From assembly GCF_014779765.1 (NCBI RefSeq), contig NZ_JACXZA010000001.1, positions 1,178,001 to 1,242,000 of the forward strand: a DNA stretch of 64,000 bases, read 5' to 3'. Each line of letters begins with the position of its first letter. Within the stretch, counting starts at the first letter, position 1. The notes below the pieces were generated by a model. It had not been told where the DNA came from, searched no databases, and saw only the letters and a list, made by a program, of their open reading frames with translations. Below, piece after piece: positions 1-8,445 of this stretch. A program made the translations under genes and the position numbers. This stretch comes from Paenibacillus terricola (GTDB lineage Bacteria > Bacillota > Bacilli > Paenibacillales > Paenibacillaceae).

Positions 1-1078
1 ATCCTCCGTAACTTATGAATGGCAGCGTAACCCCGGTAATCGGGATTGCGCCGATAACACCGCCGATGTTAATGAAGGCTTGTACACCAATAAGACCAAC
101 GATGCCCGTCCCAACTATCGTTCCGTACACATCCGGGCAGCGAAGAGCGACGATAAGACCGCGCCACAAGAAGAGAAGATAGATGAGCAGGAAGACGACA
201 CTGCCGATAAAGCCGAATTCTTCCCCGATAATGGCAAAAATAAAGTCGTTGTACGGGAACGGAAGATAGTCGAGCTTCTGCACGCTCTGCCCAAATCCTG
301 CGCCAGTCAAGCCGCCGTGGCCCAATGCGCCTAACGAACGGACGAGGTGGAAGCCGGCTCCTTGCGCATTCTCAAGCGGGTGCAGATAGGAAGTGAAACG
401 GTATAGCCGATACGCCGAACCTTTAGGATTGATCATCGCGGATACGGATAAGAATAATCCCGCTGCAACCGCGGCTACAACTCCGGCAGACATCAGCTGC
501 TTGAAGTTAGCGCCGCCTCCAACCATCATGATGGCGGCTGCAGTTGCGATGATGAGACAGCCCCCGAGATCGGGCTGCGCCATAATGAGACCGCAGACAA
601 GGCCGAGAATAATAAATACCGGCAGCAGACCTCGACGGAAATCTCGGAACTGCTCGCCTTTCTTCGCTATCAGCCTGCCTAAATATAAAATAAGTCCGAG
701 CTTGGCGAATTCGGTAGGTTGTATGCCGAAGCCCCCGATATAGAGCCAGCTGCGGGCTCCGTGCATTTCTGTCGCGATATACGGCACAACTGCCAGCAAT
801 CCGATGGATCCTGCAGCGTACAGCATGCCGATTCCCTTCTGAAAAGACAGATAAGGCATGTTCATCAATATGAACATGCCGATCATCCCGAAGAATGCGA
901 ACATGATCTGACGCTTCGTGAAATAGAGCGCGTCATAGTTGTAACGCGAGTCCGCAACCGCAATATTGGAGCTTGAGCTGAACACCATGACGAGACCAAA
1001 GCCGACAAGCAGCAAAATGAGCACAAGCAGTAAAAAATCAGGCCGCCCTTTTGATATGGATCCCGTCTTTGATTTCAT
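1..1078 (-). CDS. ftsW: Septal peptidoglycan glycosyltransferase FtsW (SEDS family), C-terminus cut by the window edge
   Basis: The reverse strand is open from an ATG at 1078 to the window edge (359 codons). The product is a polytopic membrane protein of the SEDS family, which polymerises lipid II at the division septum with a partner class B PBP. It begins with a basic tail (MKSKTGSISKGRPD) and a first hydrophobic segment ending in VFSSSS. Family hallmarks include GARSWLYIGGFGIQPTEFAKL, AQPDLGG, PFPYNDFIFAIIGEEFGFIG and, at the very edge, LPFISYGG. Perhaps 30-50 residues are missing. An AAAGGG seven bases before the ATG supports the start. It follows yugN by 11 bases, so the two are probably co-transcribed. 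FtsW is favoured over RodA because of the PFPYNDFIFA-type loop; a sporulation paralogue (SpoVE) cannot be excluded. Confidence 0.9.
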   Translation of the reverse strand, partial: MKSKTGSISKGRPDFLLLVLILLLVGFGLVMVFSSSSNIAVADSRYNYDALYFTKRQIMFAFFGMIGMFILMNMPYLSFQKGIGMLYAAGSIGLLAVVPYIATEMHGARSWLYIGGFGIQPTEFAKLGLILYLGRLIAKKGEQFRDFRRGLLPVFIILGLVCGLIMAQPDLGGCLIIATAAAIMMVGGGANFKQLMSAGVVAAVAAGLFLSVSAMINPKGSAYRLYRFTSYLHPLENAQGAGFHLVRSLGALGHGGLTGAGFGQSVQKLDYLPFPYNDFIFAIIGEEFGFIGSVVFLLIYLLFLWRGLIVALRCPDVYGTIVGTGIVGLIGVQAFINIGGVIGAIPITGVTLPFISYGG

Positions 1079-1089
1079 GAGGACGCCCT

Positions 1090-1434
1090 TTATGCAAGCA
1101 GTGCGCGAAGCTGCTGCAGACGCTGGTTCGCGATATTCAAGATTTGGCTAGGCACTGGCGATTCATAATCCAGACCATGCGGGAAAGTAGCACGACCGAT
1201 ATAAACATCGTCGAGCGACAGAACAGTATTCGGATTCTCCAGCTTGCCTTCCGTTGCATGCGTATTGATGCGCACGAAGTATGTTTCGTGGCTTGCACTA
1301 TCTTCTAGTTTCAGATCGTATGTAGCGCGCGTATATTCCCATTGCCATCTTACGAAACCGAGCTTATGCGACGATTCGTCCAGATGAGCCAGGTCGCTTG
1401 TCATGCCGTTTAATCCCGTATTCTCGATAATCAT
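1090..1434 (-). CDS. yugN: YugN-like family protein
   Basis: A 114-residue protein starting MIIENTGLNGM, with the aromatic GFVRWQWEYTRATYDL segment and the GRATFPHGLDYESPVP segment that mark the YugN-like family of Bacilli. The family has no established biochemical role. There is no signal peptide or membrane segment, so it should be cytosolic. A strong GGAGG lies ten bases before the ATG. The gene runs into ftsW 11 bases downstream and is divergent from the amidohydrolase at 1653. Confidence 0.8.
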   Translation of the reverse strand: MIIENTGLNGMTSDLAHLDESSHKLGFVRWQWEYTRATYDLKLEDSASHETYFVRINTHATEGKLENPNTVLSLDDVYIGRATFPHGLDYESPVPSQILNIANQRLQQLRALLA

Positions 1435-1548
1435 TAGCAGTTGACCTCCTATAGTTCACAAAGAAAGTTGAAATGAGCTGTAAATCCTTGCACATTTCTT
1501 AGTATCCATTCTTAACTCATGATAGTATGTTTCACCTTTGTACGCAAG

Positions 1549-1595
1549 CCTTCCGGCAGTCAAATGAATTTGTTCTATGACTACCTTGCGGAAGG
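1549..1595. repeat. Imperfect inverted repeat in the yugN/amidohydrolase divergent region
   Basis: CCTTCCG followed by AGTCA (1549-1562) faces TGACT and CGGAAGG (1578-1595). The arms lie between the divergent genes and just upstream of a TACAAT hexamer at 1605-1610. This could be an operator or a transcribed hairpin; the function is unknown. Confidence 0.35.
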
Positions 1596-1652
1596 TCATT
1601 CTGTTACAATTAATAATTAATCAGGACTGCATTAAGGATAGGAGGGATCAGG

Positions 1653-2834
1653 ATGAATAAACATTGGGATCCTGCGGACGAGTTGAAGAGCGCCTACCCG
1701 GAAATGGTGGAATGGCGCCGATATTTGCATCGGCATCCTGAGCTCTCGTTTCAGGAGGAACGAACCTCTGCATGGATTGCGGACAAGCTTCGTTCGTTCG
1801 GCTGCAAGGTGACTGAGCGGGTAGGCGGTTATGGCGTGGCAGCAGACATTGAAGGCGCGGAGAGCGGACCTTGCATAGCGCTTCGGGCGGATATAGATGC
1901 GCTGCCCATTCAAGATTTGAAGTCGTGCGAATATGCATCGACTGTACCGGGCGTCATGCATGCCTGCGGCCATGATGGACATACATCAACTTTATTAACT
2001 ATAGCTAGATTGTACGCAGCCAATCGCCAAGAATGGCGGGGTTCGAGAAGACTGATCTTCCAACCGGCAGAAGAGTTATGTCCTGGCGGGGCGGCAGCGA
2101 TGATTCGAGATGGAGTGCTCGATGGCGTCGATGCGATTTATGGCGTGCATTTATGGACGCCTCTGCCATATGGCACCGTTGCATCGCGCGGCGGCGCTCT
2201 AATGGCGGCGCCAGACGAGTTTACCATTACGGTAAGCGGACGCGGAGGTCATGGCGGCATGCCGCATCAGACGGTCGACGCTGTCGTGACAGGCGCTTCA
2301 TTAGTAGGGGCGCTCCAGACCATTGTAAGCCGCAATGTCGATCCGATTCATCCGGCTGTCGTAACGGTTGGTTCATTCCAGGCGGGAACGACCGGCAATG
2401 TCATAGCTGAGAAAGCCGTGCTGAACGGAACCGTACGAACGTTTAATCGTGATGTTCAGAAGCTCATTAGAGAACGCATGGATTCGATTATTGCCCATAC
2501 AGCTGCGATGTTCGGCGCAAGCATTGAGTTGGACTACCGGGAAGGTTATCCTACGGTTGTGAATGATGAGGGCGAAGCCGCTCGTTTCGATGAAGTGGCA
2601 GCGCAGTTATTCGGGCCGGAAGGCGTGCAGCGGTCCGAGCTCATTATGGCTGGAGAAGATTTCTCTTATTATTTGCAGCAGAAGAAGGGATGTTTCATGT
2701 TCGTTGGAGCGGGCAATGAGGCATGCGGCGCAATCCATGCGCATCATCATCCAAGGTTTGACATTGATGAGCGGTCGATGCTCATATCCGCTAGATTGTT
2801 AATCGGTATGGCTGAACATCGGGCAGCTTTGTAA
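1653..2834 (+). CDS. M20-family metallo-amidohydrolase (N-acyl amino acid / hippurate hydrolase type)
   Basis: A 393-residue zinc hydrolase of the M20D amidohydrolase family, which cleaves N-acyl amino acids, hippurate, auxin conjugates or N-acetyl-diaminopimelate. The metal-site motifs are visible: MHACGHDGHT around residue 105, the EE pair in FQPAEELCPGG, and a C-terminal MAGEDFSYY plus HHHPRFD. The dimerisation domain is marked by GRGGHGGMPHQTVDA. Length is normal. GGAGGG six bases before the ATG fixes the start. It stands alone, divergent from yugN and closed by a terminator at 2888. The acyl substrate cannot be read from sequence. Confidence 0.88.
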   Translation: MNKHWDPADELKSAYPEMVEWRRYLHRHPELSFQEERTSAWIADKLRSFGCKVTERVGGYGVAADIEGAESGPCIALRADIDALPIQDLKSCEYASTVPGVMHACGHDGHTSTLLTIARLYAANRQEWRGSRRLIFQPAEELCPGGAAAMIRDGVLDGVDAIYGVHLWTPLPYGTVASRGGALMAAPDEFTITVSGRGGHGGMPHQTVDAVVTGASLVGALQTIVSRNVDPIHPAVVTVGSFQAGTTGNVIAEKAVLNGTVRTFNRDVQKLIRERMDSIIAHTAAMFGASIELDYREGYPTVVNDEGEAARFDEVAAQLFGPEGVQRSELIMAGEDFSYYLQQKKGCFMFVGAGNEACGAIHAHHHPRFDIDERSMLISARLLIGMAEHRAAL

Positions 2835-2887
2835 GAGATCATCGTTATTCCAACCATTTTTACGAAGCGAATATATGGTGGCAAGTT

Positions 2888-2919
2888 AAAGCAGTCGAGC
2901 GCAGCTCGGCTGCTTTTTT
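2888..2919 (+). terminator. Intrinsic terminator after the M20 amidohydrolase
   Basis: GCAGTCGAGC pairs with GCTCGGCTGC (one wobble) across a tiny loop and is followed by six T. Confidence 0.85.
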
Positions 2920-3038
2920 GTCATTCGTGAACAGGCGTTCCTAGTGAAGAGTTATGGCGAAACGATGAATTTTTACGACAATAGCTGTCGCATACACGAA
3001 TGAACTAGCCGTGAAGTGGATAAAAAGGGGAGCAGGAT

Positions 3039-3056
3039 ATGAAACTAATTGTGTAA
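3039..3056 (+). other. Five-codon leader ORF overlapping an in-frame upstream ATG of the helicase
   Basis: ATG AAA CTA ATT GTG TAA is preceded by AAAAGGGGAGCAGGAT, a good ribosome-binding site. Its TAA overlaps an ATG (TAATG, 3056-3058) that is in frame with the helicase at 3086. This could couple translation of an N-terminally extended helicase, or be fortuitous. Confidence 0.3.
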
Positions 3057-3085
3057 TGAGTCTTATGTGGAATCGGAGTGAGGTT

Positions 3086-4780
3086 ATGACGGAGTCGAGA
3101 GGGAAACCGATTATCGTTCTATCGGATCTAACGATTCTTTATGATGAACGAACAGTTGATGAGGAATGTATTCGTGAACAGCTGCCAGCATTCGCTGAGC
3201 TTGTCAAACAAGCAGGTCCTCTGCACACCTATCGCATGACGCAGTTAGCGCTATGGAACGCAGCCTCTTTAGGGACTACGTCAGATGAGGTAGTGGCCGC
3301 ATTGACGCAGAGTGCCCGCTACAACATAGCCGAGAATGTTATCCGATCGATCAAGCAAACGATGGGGCGATATGGGCGGTTAACGCTTGAAAGGTCGGCA
3401 GGCGATGAAGAGCAATTGCTGCTCAGAGGTGATGAGGCAATTATGGCTGAGGTTGCCGCCGAGCCTTCATTGAAGTCGTTGACAGATAAGCATGTTGATA
3501 GCAGTACCTTGTCTTTGCACCATGGTAGACGGGGCTCGATGAAGCAAGAGCTGCTTAGGCTTGGCTATCCCGTCATTGATGCTGCAGGTTATCGGAGCGG
3601 CGAAACATTGTCTGTCTCGCTGGCCGACACGACAAGAAGCGGCATTGCGTTCAAGCTGCGATACTATCAGGAGCGAGCGGTAGACCGCTTCTTCGAAGAC
3701 AGCCATGCAGGCGGCGGAAGCGGTGTGATCGTCCTTCCTTGCGGTGCAGGCAAGACGATGGTTGGCATTGGCGTGCTCGCACGGCTGCAATGCGCTACGT
3801 TGATCTTGACCTCGAATCTGACTTCTGTGAATCAATGGAAGAATGAGCTGTTGGATAAAACAACGATCGACAGCGAATCGATTGGCGAATACTCATCGAA
3901 ACGCAAACAAATAAGACCCATTACAATCGCAACCTACAATATGATGGCAACCAATGGGGAAGAACAGGAGTACCGCCACCTGCAGCTGTTCCGAGAGCGT
4001 GATTGGGGCTTGATCATTTATGACGAGGTGCACATGCTTCCTGCGCCAGTCTTTCGAATGACAGCCGATCTTCAGGCAACTCGGCGGCTTGGACTAACGG
4101 CAACGCTCGTACGAGAGGACGGACGGGAGCGGGATGTATTCTCGCTTATCGGTCCCAAACGATATGAACTGCCATGGAAGCAGTTGGAACATACGGGGGA
4201 TATAGCAGCGATTCATTGCGAAGAAGTGCGTGTCCCGCTGTTCGACGAACCTGCGTACTGGGACGGCAATGTACGTGCCCGCGCTCGGCTTGCGGCTGAG
4301 AACCCGAATAAAACGGCGATCGTACAACAACTGCTTTCTCGTCATCCTGGACGTTCAGCACTCGTCATCGGCGCTTATATTCGTCAACTGAAGCAGATTG
4401 CAGAAGAGCTGGGAGCGCCGCTTCTTACAGGCGAGGTCGATCAAGAGGAACGTGCGTTGTTGTATGATTCCTTCCGTCGCGGCGAGTACCCGGTACTCGT
4501 CGTATCGAAGGTTGCGAATTTCGCAGTCGATCTGCCGGATGCTTCGGTGGCAGTCCAAGTATCTGGCAGCTTTGGGTCAAGGCAGGAGGAAGCGCAGCGA
4601 ATCGGACGGCTGCTGCGTCCCAAGCGTGATCACAGCGGCGCAATCTTCTACTCCCTCGTAACGGAAGGGACGATGGAGGTTGATTATGCGCTGAAACGCC
4701 AGCGTTTTATGCTGGAGCAAGGGTATCGCTATAGCCTTACTTCTGCGGTCATGAAGGAGGAGACGGACTATGAGGCTTAA
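3086..4780 (+). CDS. XPB/Rad25-like superfamily 2 DNA helicase
   Basis: A 564-residue SF2 helicase resembling the ATPase core of eukaryotic XPB and its bacterial and archaeal relatives, which open DNA during repair. The N-terminal part (KPIIVLSDLTILYD) matches the usual start of bacterial XPB proteins. Then come Walker A GAGKT (about residue 220), motif II DEVH (about 313), motif III LTATLVRED and motif VI QRIGRLLRPK near the end. The frame is open back to a GTG at 3011, but the ATG at 3086 has GGAG seven bases upstream and fits the family N-terminus. The last 11 bases overlap the next gene, which encodes the separate XPB-N-like partner. Confidence 0.88.
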   Translation: MTESRGKPIIVLSDLTILYDERTVDEECIREQLPAFAELVKQAGPLHTYRMTQLALWNAASLGTTSDEVVAALTQSARYNIAENVIRSIKQTMGRYGRLTLERSAGDEEQLLLRGDEAIMAEVAAEPSLKSLTDKHVDSSTLSLHHGRRGSMKQELLRLGYPVIDAAGYRSGETLSVSLADTTRSGIAFKLRYYQERAVDRFFEDSHAGGGSGVIVLPCGAGKTMVGIGVLARLQCATLILTSNLTSVNQWKNELLDKTTIDSESIGEYSSKRKQIRPITIATYNMMATNGEEQEYRHLQLFRERDWGLIIYDEVHMLPAPVFRMTADLQATRRLGLTATLVREDGRERDVFSLIGPKRYELPWKQLEHTGDIAAIHCEEVRVPLFDEPAYWDGNVRARARLAAENPNKTAIVQQLLSRHPGRSALVIGAYIRQLKQIAEELGAPLLTGEVDQEERALLYDSFRRGEYPVLVVSKVANFAVDLPDASVAVQVSGSFGSRQEEAQRIGRLLRPKRDHSGAIFYSLVTEGTMEVDYALKRQRFMLEQGYRYSLTSAVMKEETDYEA

Positions 4781-6743
4781 TGAGCTGCTCAAGCGGCTTC
4801 CCTCTGAAGAACTGAATCGGTTGAATCAAGCACCTATATGGGGGAGCAATCATAAGTGGCAGGATGCCGTCTTATGTCCCGATCTGCTGCGCAGCGCTGC
4901 CCACCAATTGTCGCCGCTTGCGGATCGGCTGCTGCGTTATTGGCTGCGAACAATCGGACCGCTCCCGATACAAGAAGAGCAGCTTCGCGCGCGCGCTATC
5001 CAAAAGGCTGGGCTGGCTGGCGCAGAGCTGAGAGCAGCCATTCGGGAGCTCCGAATGAACGGGCTTCTATTCGCAGTGCGCAAGTCGTGGGGCGAACAGC
5101 TGCTGTTCATGCCTGCGGACTGTTACTTGGCATGGCTGCGCGCTTTCAACTCATCTGATTCTCTTGAGGAATTGAATGATGGAATCCCTTCAGGCACTGA
5201 TGCTGGAGCTGATGGATGCAGCGTGAGCTTTGGGGATGTAGACAGGGCTGCCGTTCCTACCCCGCTAGGACGACGGCTGGTGCGCGCATATGCTGCGCTT
5301 CAACTGCTCGGACTGGAAACGACGGCGAAAGGGCTTTTTCCGAAAAAGACAGCAGCAGGTGTTGAAGCGATTGTTGCGTTACGATCAACGGAGGCATTCA
5401 GTGACCTTCGCTCCATGTATCAGGAACATTATCCGCTCGGTTTCACGATTGCTCTTGATGCCGCTTCATGGCTTGGGTTGATCGTCCACCAGGACGACGG
5501 AGAGCCGCGATGGAACTGGTCGGACGACAACCTTGGGAGGTGGCTCACAGGCGATCCTAATGTACGTGAGGCGGAGCTTCTGCGACTCTTTGCGATCCGA
5601 TATGGCTTCCGTAATTCTATTCAGGCGGCTCTGGTGTCCGGATTGTTATTGTTGAAACCGGATAAGAGTTATCCAATAAGCGAACGGATACATCCGCTGC
5701 TCGCACGATGGATTGACGGGATGTGTGCCTGCGGCTGGGCAAGCATGTCAGCGGCCTCTAATGGAGGTTGGACATTCCGCTGGCTTATTGATCCTTGGGC
5801 TGTTGCTAATGATGATGAAAGCAGAGAGTCCATTCTTGTGCTGCCGGACGGAGAGGTGATCGTTCCGCCAGGGGCATCGTTAGCAGATCGGTGGATGCTT
5901 GAACAAATCGCAGAGTGGGTACAGGACGATACGGTATCGATCTATCGATTGACCGCGCAATCTATTATGGCTGCCGCAGAACGAGGGGTTACGGATGAAC
6001 AGCTTATAACCAGCCTCCAACGCGCGTCTGGCGGTGAGCCGCTGCCTGATGAATTGCAGTATGCTATAGGACACTGGGTATCGCGGACTGGGCGTACAGC
6101 CATTGAACAAGTGCTGCTGCTGCGGTGCGACTCGAAGGAAATTGCAGATGCGGCTGCAGGGCGCGACAGCCTCGCGGGATTATTGGTTGAACGGCTGGGC
6201 GATCAGACTTTCGTGATTCGGCCTAAGGACGAGGCGGTAGTACGGCGAGAGCTGGAACGGGCGGGATGGCCGGCTTCGAAGCGTGAGGAGACGCTGCAGA
6301 CGACAGCTCCGCTATCGGCAAGCGCTAATCGTAAACGCAAACCCGAGGAGAGACGGTTTAACGTGATTGGCGCTGCTGCTCCTGTATCGTTCATTTATGA
6401 CGAGCATGCGCTTCACCTGTACGAGCTGCTTACTGCGACACAACAGCTGCCTGATGAAGCGCGTACAGAAGAAGCGCCCTCGGATTGGCCTGCTGCGTGG
6501 ACAGCCCAGCTGAGGCATTATCATCCATCGACGCGTAAGCAGATGATTGAGCAAGCTTTAGCGTGGGGTGCGCCGCTGCAGCTGCGGACAGGCGGAAGAA
6601 TCGTTGAGCTTGTCCCAGAGCGGCTAGATGATGACGTTGATTCGTGGGCGGTGGCAGGGTACTTGCGAACGGGAGAGGTATACGAGCCTGTTCGTCTGCT
6701 GCCCGATATGTGGGAAGAGATGAGGCTGATTATCCCACTGTAA
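4770..6743 (+). CDS. XPB-associated protein (helicase-associated / Ssl2 N-terminal-like domain)
   Basis: A 657-residue protein beginning MRLNELLKRLPSEELNRL and overlapping the XPB-like helicase by 11 bases. Its later part (about residues 330-480, including ESILVLPDGEVIVPPGAS and VSIYRLTAQSIMAAAERG) resembles the helicase-associated domain found in the N-terminal half of XPB/Ssl2. It has no Walker motifs of its own. Bacteria carrying this pair thus encode as two genes what eukaryotes fuse. A role in loading or regulating the upstream helicase is inferred from the overlap. The rest has leucine- and arginine-rich helical segments, probably winged-helix repeats. Confidence 0.7.
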   Translation: MRLNELLKRLPSEELNRLNQAPIWGSNHKWQDAVLCPDLLRSAAHQLSPLADRLLRYWLRTIGPLPIQEEQLRARAIQKAGLAGAELRAAIRELRMNGLLFAVRKSWGEQLLFMPADCYLAWLRAFNSSDSLEELNDGIPSGTDAGADGCSVSFGDVDRAAVPTPLGRRLVRAYAALQLLGLETTAKGLFPKKTAAGVEAIVALRSTEAFSDLRSMYQEHYPLGFTIALDAASWLGLIVHQDDGEPRWNWSDDNLGRWLTGDPNVREAELLRLFAIRYGFRNSIQAALVSGLLLLKPDKSYPISERIHPLLARWIDGMCACGWASMSAASNGGWTFRWLIDPWAVANDDESRESILVLPDGEVIVPPGASLADRWMLEQIAEWVQDDTVSIYRLTAQSIMAAAERGVTDEQLITSLQRASGGEPLPDELQYAIGHWVSRTGRTAIEQVLLLRCDSKEIADAAAGRDSLAGLLVERLGDQTFVIRPKDEAVVRRELERAGWPASKREETLQTTAPLSASANRKRKPEERRFNVIGAAAPVSFIYDEHALHLYELLTATQQLPDEARTEEAPSDWPAAWTAQLRHYHPSTRKQMIEQALAWGAPLQLRTGGRIVELVPERLDDDVDSWAVAGYLRTGEVYEPVRLLPDMWEEMRLIIPL

Positions 6744-6820
6744 GCATGCTCTATCGTTCTGTCCATCGAAATGGTATAGTAAAGAGGATCGAACATTTTT
6801 ACAGGAGAGAAGGTGTATGG

Positions 6821-7321
6821 ATGCCAACGGTTGAAGAGCGATTTGAATTGGATTCAATCTCCTATGCTGATGCTGAGTTCATGTCGGATCTAGATATGAC
6901 CGATATAGTTCTTAGGGCCTATGAATTAGGCGAGATGATTAACCAGTCGGCTGAAGTCGCCGATTATTTATATTGGAAATCCGTTGTTGATCAAGATGCC
7001 GAAGTTCAGGTTGGCGTCAAACTGCTGGAGAAGGCGAAGGAACAGTTCCAAGACTGTGAGCGGTTCGGCCGATTCCATCCGGATTATCATGCAGCCAAGG
7101 ATCGCGTTCGCGAGGCGCAAGCGCATCTGAATACATTCGAGGCAGTGCGAAGCTTCAAGGCCGCTGAACAGGTTGTAGACACCATGCTCTATGACGTATC
7201 ACGGTTGATCGCCGATTCTGTTTCCGAGACGGTGAAGGTGCCGAGCAACGATCCGAATCCAAAAGGAAGCGGATGCGGCGGCGGCGGTTCGTGCGGTTGT
7301 GGAAGCGGCGGCTGCGGATAA
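6821..7321 (+). CDS. ylbF: YlbF family protein, RNase Y specificity factor
   Basis: A 166-residue YlbF/YmcA-family protein. In B. subtilis YlbF, YmcA and YaaT form an iron-sulfur complex that directs RNase Y to mRNAs and affects competence, sporulation and biofilm formation. Residues 20-135 are helical (DMTDIVLRAYELGEMINQS, then EKAKEQFQDCERFGRFHPDY). The tail is glycine- and cysteine-rich with four cysteines (GSGCGGGGSCGCGSGGCG), a likely cluster-binding site. The start is the ATG at 6821, with AGGAGAGAAGG upstream; the frame stays open further upstream, but that part lies inside the previous gene. ylbG follows, as in Bacillus. Confidence 0.87.
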   Translation: MPTVEERFELDSISYADAEFMSDLDMTDIVLRAYELGEMINQSAEVADYLYWKSVVDQDAEVQVGVKLLEKAKEQFQDCERFGRFHPDYHAAKDRVREAQAHLNTFEAVRSFKAAEQVVDTMLYDVSRLIADSVSETVKVPSNDPNPKGSGCGGGGSCGCGSGGCG

Positions 7322-7376
7322 TCGGAAGTATCAATAACGCTCATGGGGCAGGCGGAGATAGAGGGGGAAGGTCGTC

Positions 7377-7640
7377 ATGTTGTCGGAACGTACCGGTTAT
7401 ATCATATGGGTGTCGGATTTGAAGGCGGCCCGTTCGTTGGATAAATACGGCACTGTGCATTATATGTCTAGGAAGATGCACTATGTCGTGATGTATGTGG
7501 ATGCGGATCGTGCTGAGGAAACATCGCGTAATATTGCTCGTCTTCCTTTTGTACGCAAGCTTGAGCGGTCCTACCGCAATGAACTGAAGACGGAGTATAC
7601 GAGCAAAGTGCCGGACAAGACTCGTACCTACAGTCTTTAG
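7377..7640 (+). CDS. ylbG: YlbG family protein (DUF2129)
   Basis: An 87-residue basic protein (MLSERTGYIIWVSDLKAARS; then YVDADRAEETSRNIARLPFV) matching the small YlbG/DUF2129 family, always found near ylbF in Bacilli. Its function is not established. A GGGGGAAGG a few bases upstream supports the ATG. It lies 55 bases after ylbF and is followed by a strong terminator, so ylbF and ylbG form the end of a transcription unit. Confidence 0.85.
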   Translation: MLSERTGYIIWVSDLKAARSLDKYGTVHYMSRKMHYVVMYVDADRAEETSRNIARLPFVRKLERSYRNELKTEYTSKVPDKTRTYSL

Positions 7641-7659
7641 CGTGTATAAATAACAAGAG

Positions 7660-7709
7660 AATTCTCTGCGTACCGCTGTTCCAAACGGAAGGCGCAGAGA
7701 ATTTTTTTA
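7660..7709 (+). terminator. Intrinsic terminator after ylbG
   Basis: AATTCTCTGCG (7660-7670) pairs perfectly with CGCAGAGAATT (7693-7703), followed by a T-run. Confidence 0.9.
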
Positions 7710-7889
7710 TACATTTTTAATTTTAACGAAGCGAATTATATGTGGTATACTTAATTCATAAGTAATACATTTTATAACAATATTGGCTCCGACTTATTTT
7801 TATGTTGAAATATCGACACGGAATGATAGAATGGAAGCGTGCATACTTATAGTTACAAAGGCCTGCTTCCCGGGGAGGGGTGAGTCGGG

Positions 7890-8327
7890 ATGAGAGACAA
7901 GTTAACCGAGAGATGGAGTACTTACGAACCATTTTATGTGGAATTGGCTGATAAGAAGGTCGCTGACATCGTAATTACTAATCACGCCAAGAGTCGTTGG
8001 ATGGATCGCGTTGAGAGCAGTAAGACCGGCTTCGCCGATATCGCCGAGTTTATGTGGCAATGTTTGAAGCAAGGACGTGTTGCTTCCTATTATCGCAACG
8101 AGCAGGACGTATACTTAATTGATGATGATCTCGTATTTGTCGCTGAATTCGCGGAGCTGGAGAAAGAAAAGGATTTGATTGGTAATCCACTTCATAAGAT
8201 GATTGTTGTCACGTTCTTAGGTCGGATGTCGGAGACCATTGAGCTTCGTGACTTGAAATCTTATTACTCATGGCTTCGTCATTCTCGCCGAATGACGCTG
8301 ATTAAGAACAGCAGGAAGAGAAAATAA
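7890..8327 (+). CDS. Unrecognised 145-aa protein with an HA-x-x-R motif
   Basis: A free-standing gene with a very strong ribosome-binding site (GGGGAGGGGTGA) and its own terminator. The soluble, charged product contains VITNHAKSRWMDRV at about residues 28-41, then a beta-rich part (QDVYLIDDDLVFVAEF) and MIVVTFLGR. The HAxxRxxxR start followed by a compact alpha/beta domain recalls DUF4258/RelE-like folds, but this is only a pattern resemblance and no antitoxin gene lies beside it. The C-terminus is strongly basic (RHSRRMTLIKNSRKRK), compatible with nucleic-acid binding. I cannot name it. Confidence 0.6.
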   Translation: MRDKLTERWSTYEPFYVELADKKVADIVITNHAKSRWMDRVESSKTGFADIAEFMWQCLKQGRVASYYRNEQDVYLIDDDLVFVAEFAELEKEKDLIGNPLHKMIVVTFLGRMSETIELRDLKSYYSWLRHSRRMTLIKNSRKRK

Positions 8328-8342
8328 TGAATCGGCAGTCAG

Positions 8343-8370
8343 AAGAAGCGCCCGGCGGCGCTTCTTTTTA
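8343..8370 (+). terminator. Intrinsic terminator after the 145-aa gene
   Basis: AAGAAGCGCC pairs perfectly with GGCGCTTCTT across a CGGC loop, followed by T-rich sequence. Confidence 0.9.
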
Positions 8371-8445
8371 TTTGCGGTAACCGCTGGTCGTTTGCGGTAT
8401 AATAGAAAGATATAGCCACTATCGGGAAGGCAGGAACGACGGATT

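Noticed and set aside
1-976. Several short plus-strand ORFs at the left edge
   Set aside because: They are shadows of the continuous ftsW frame on the minus strand.
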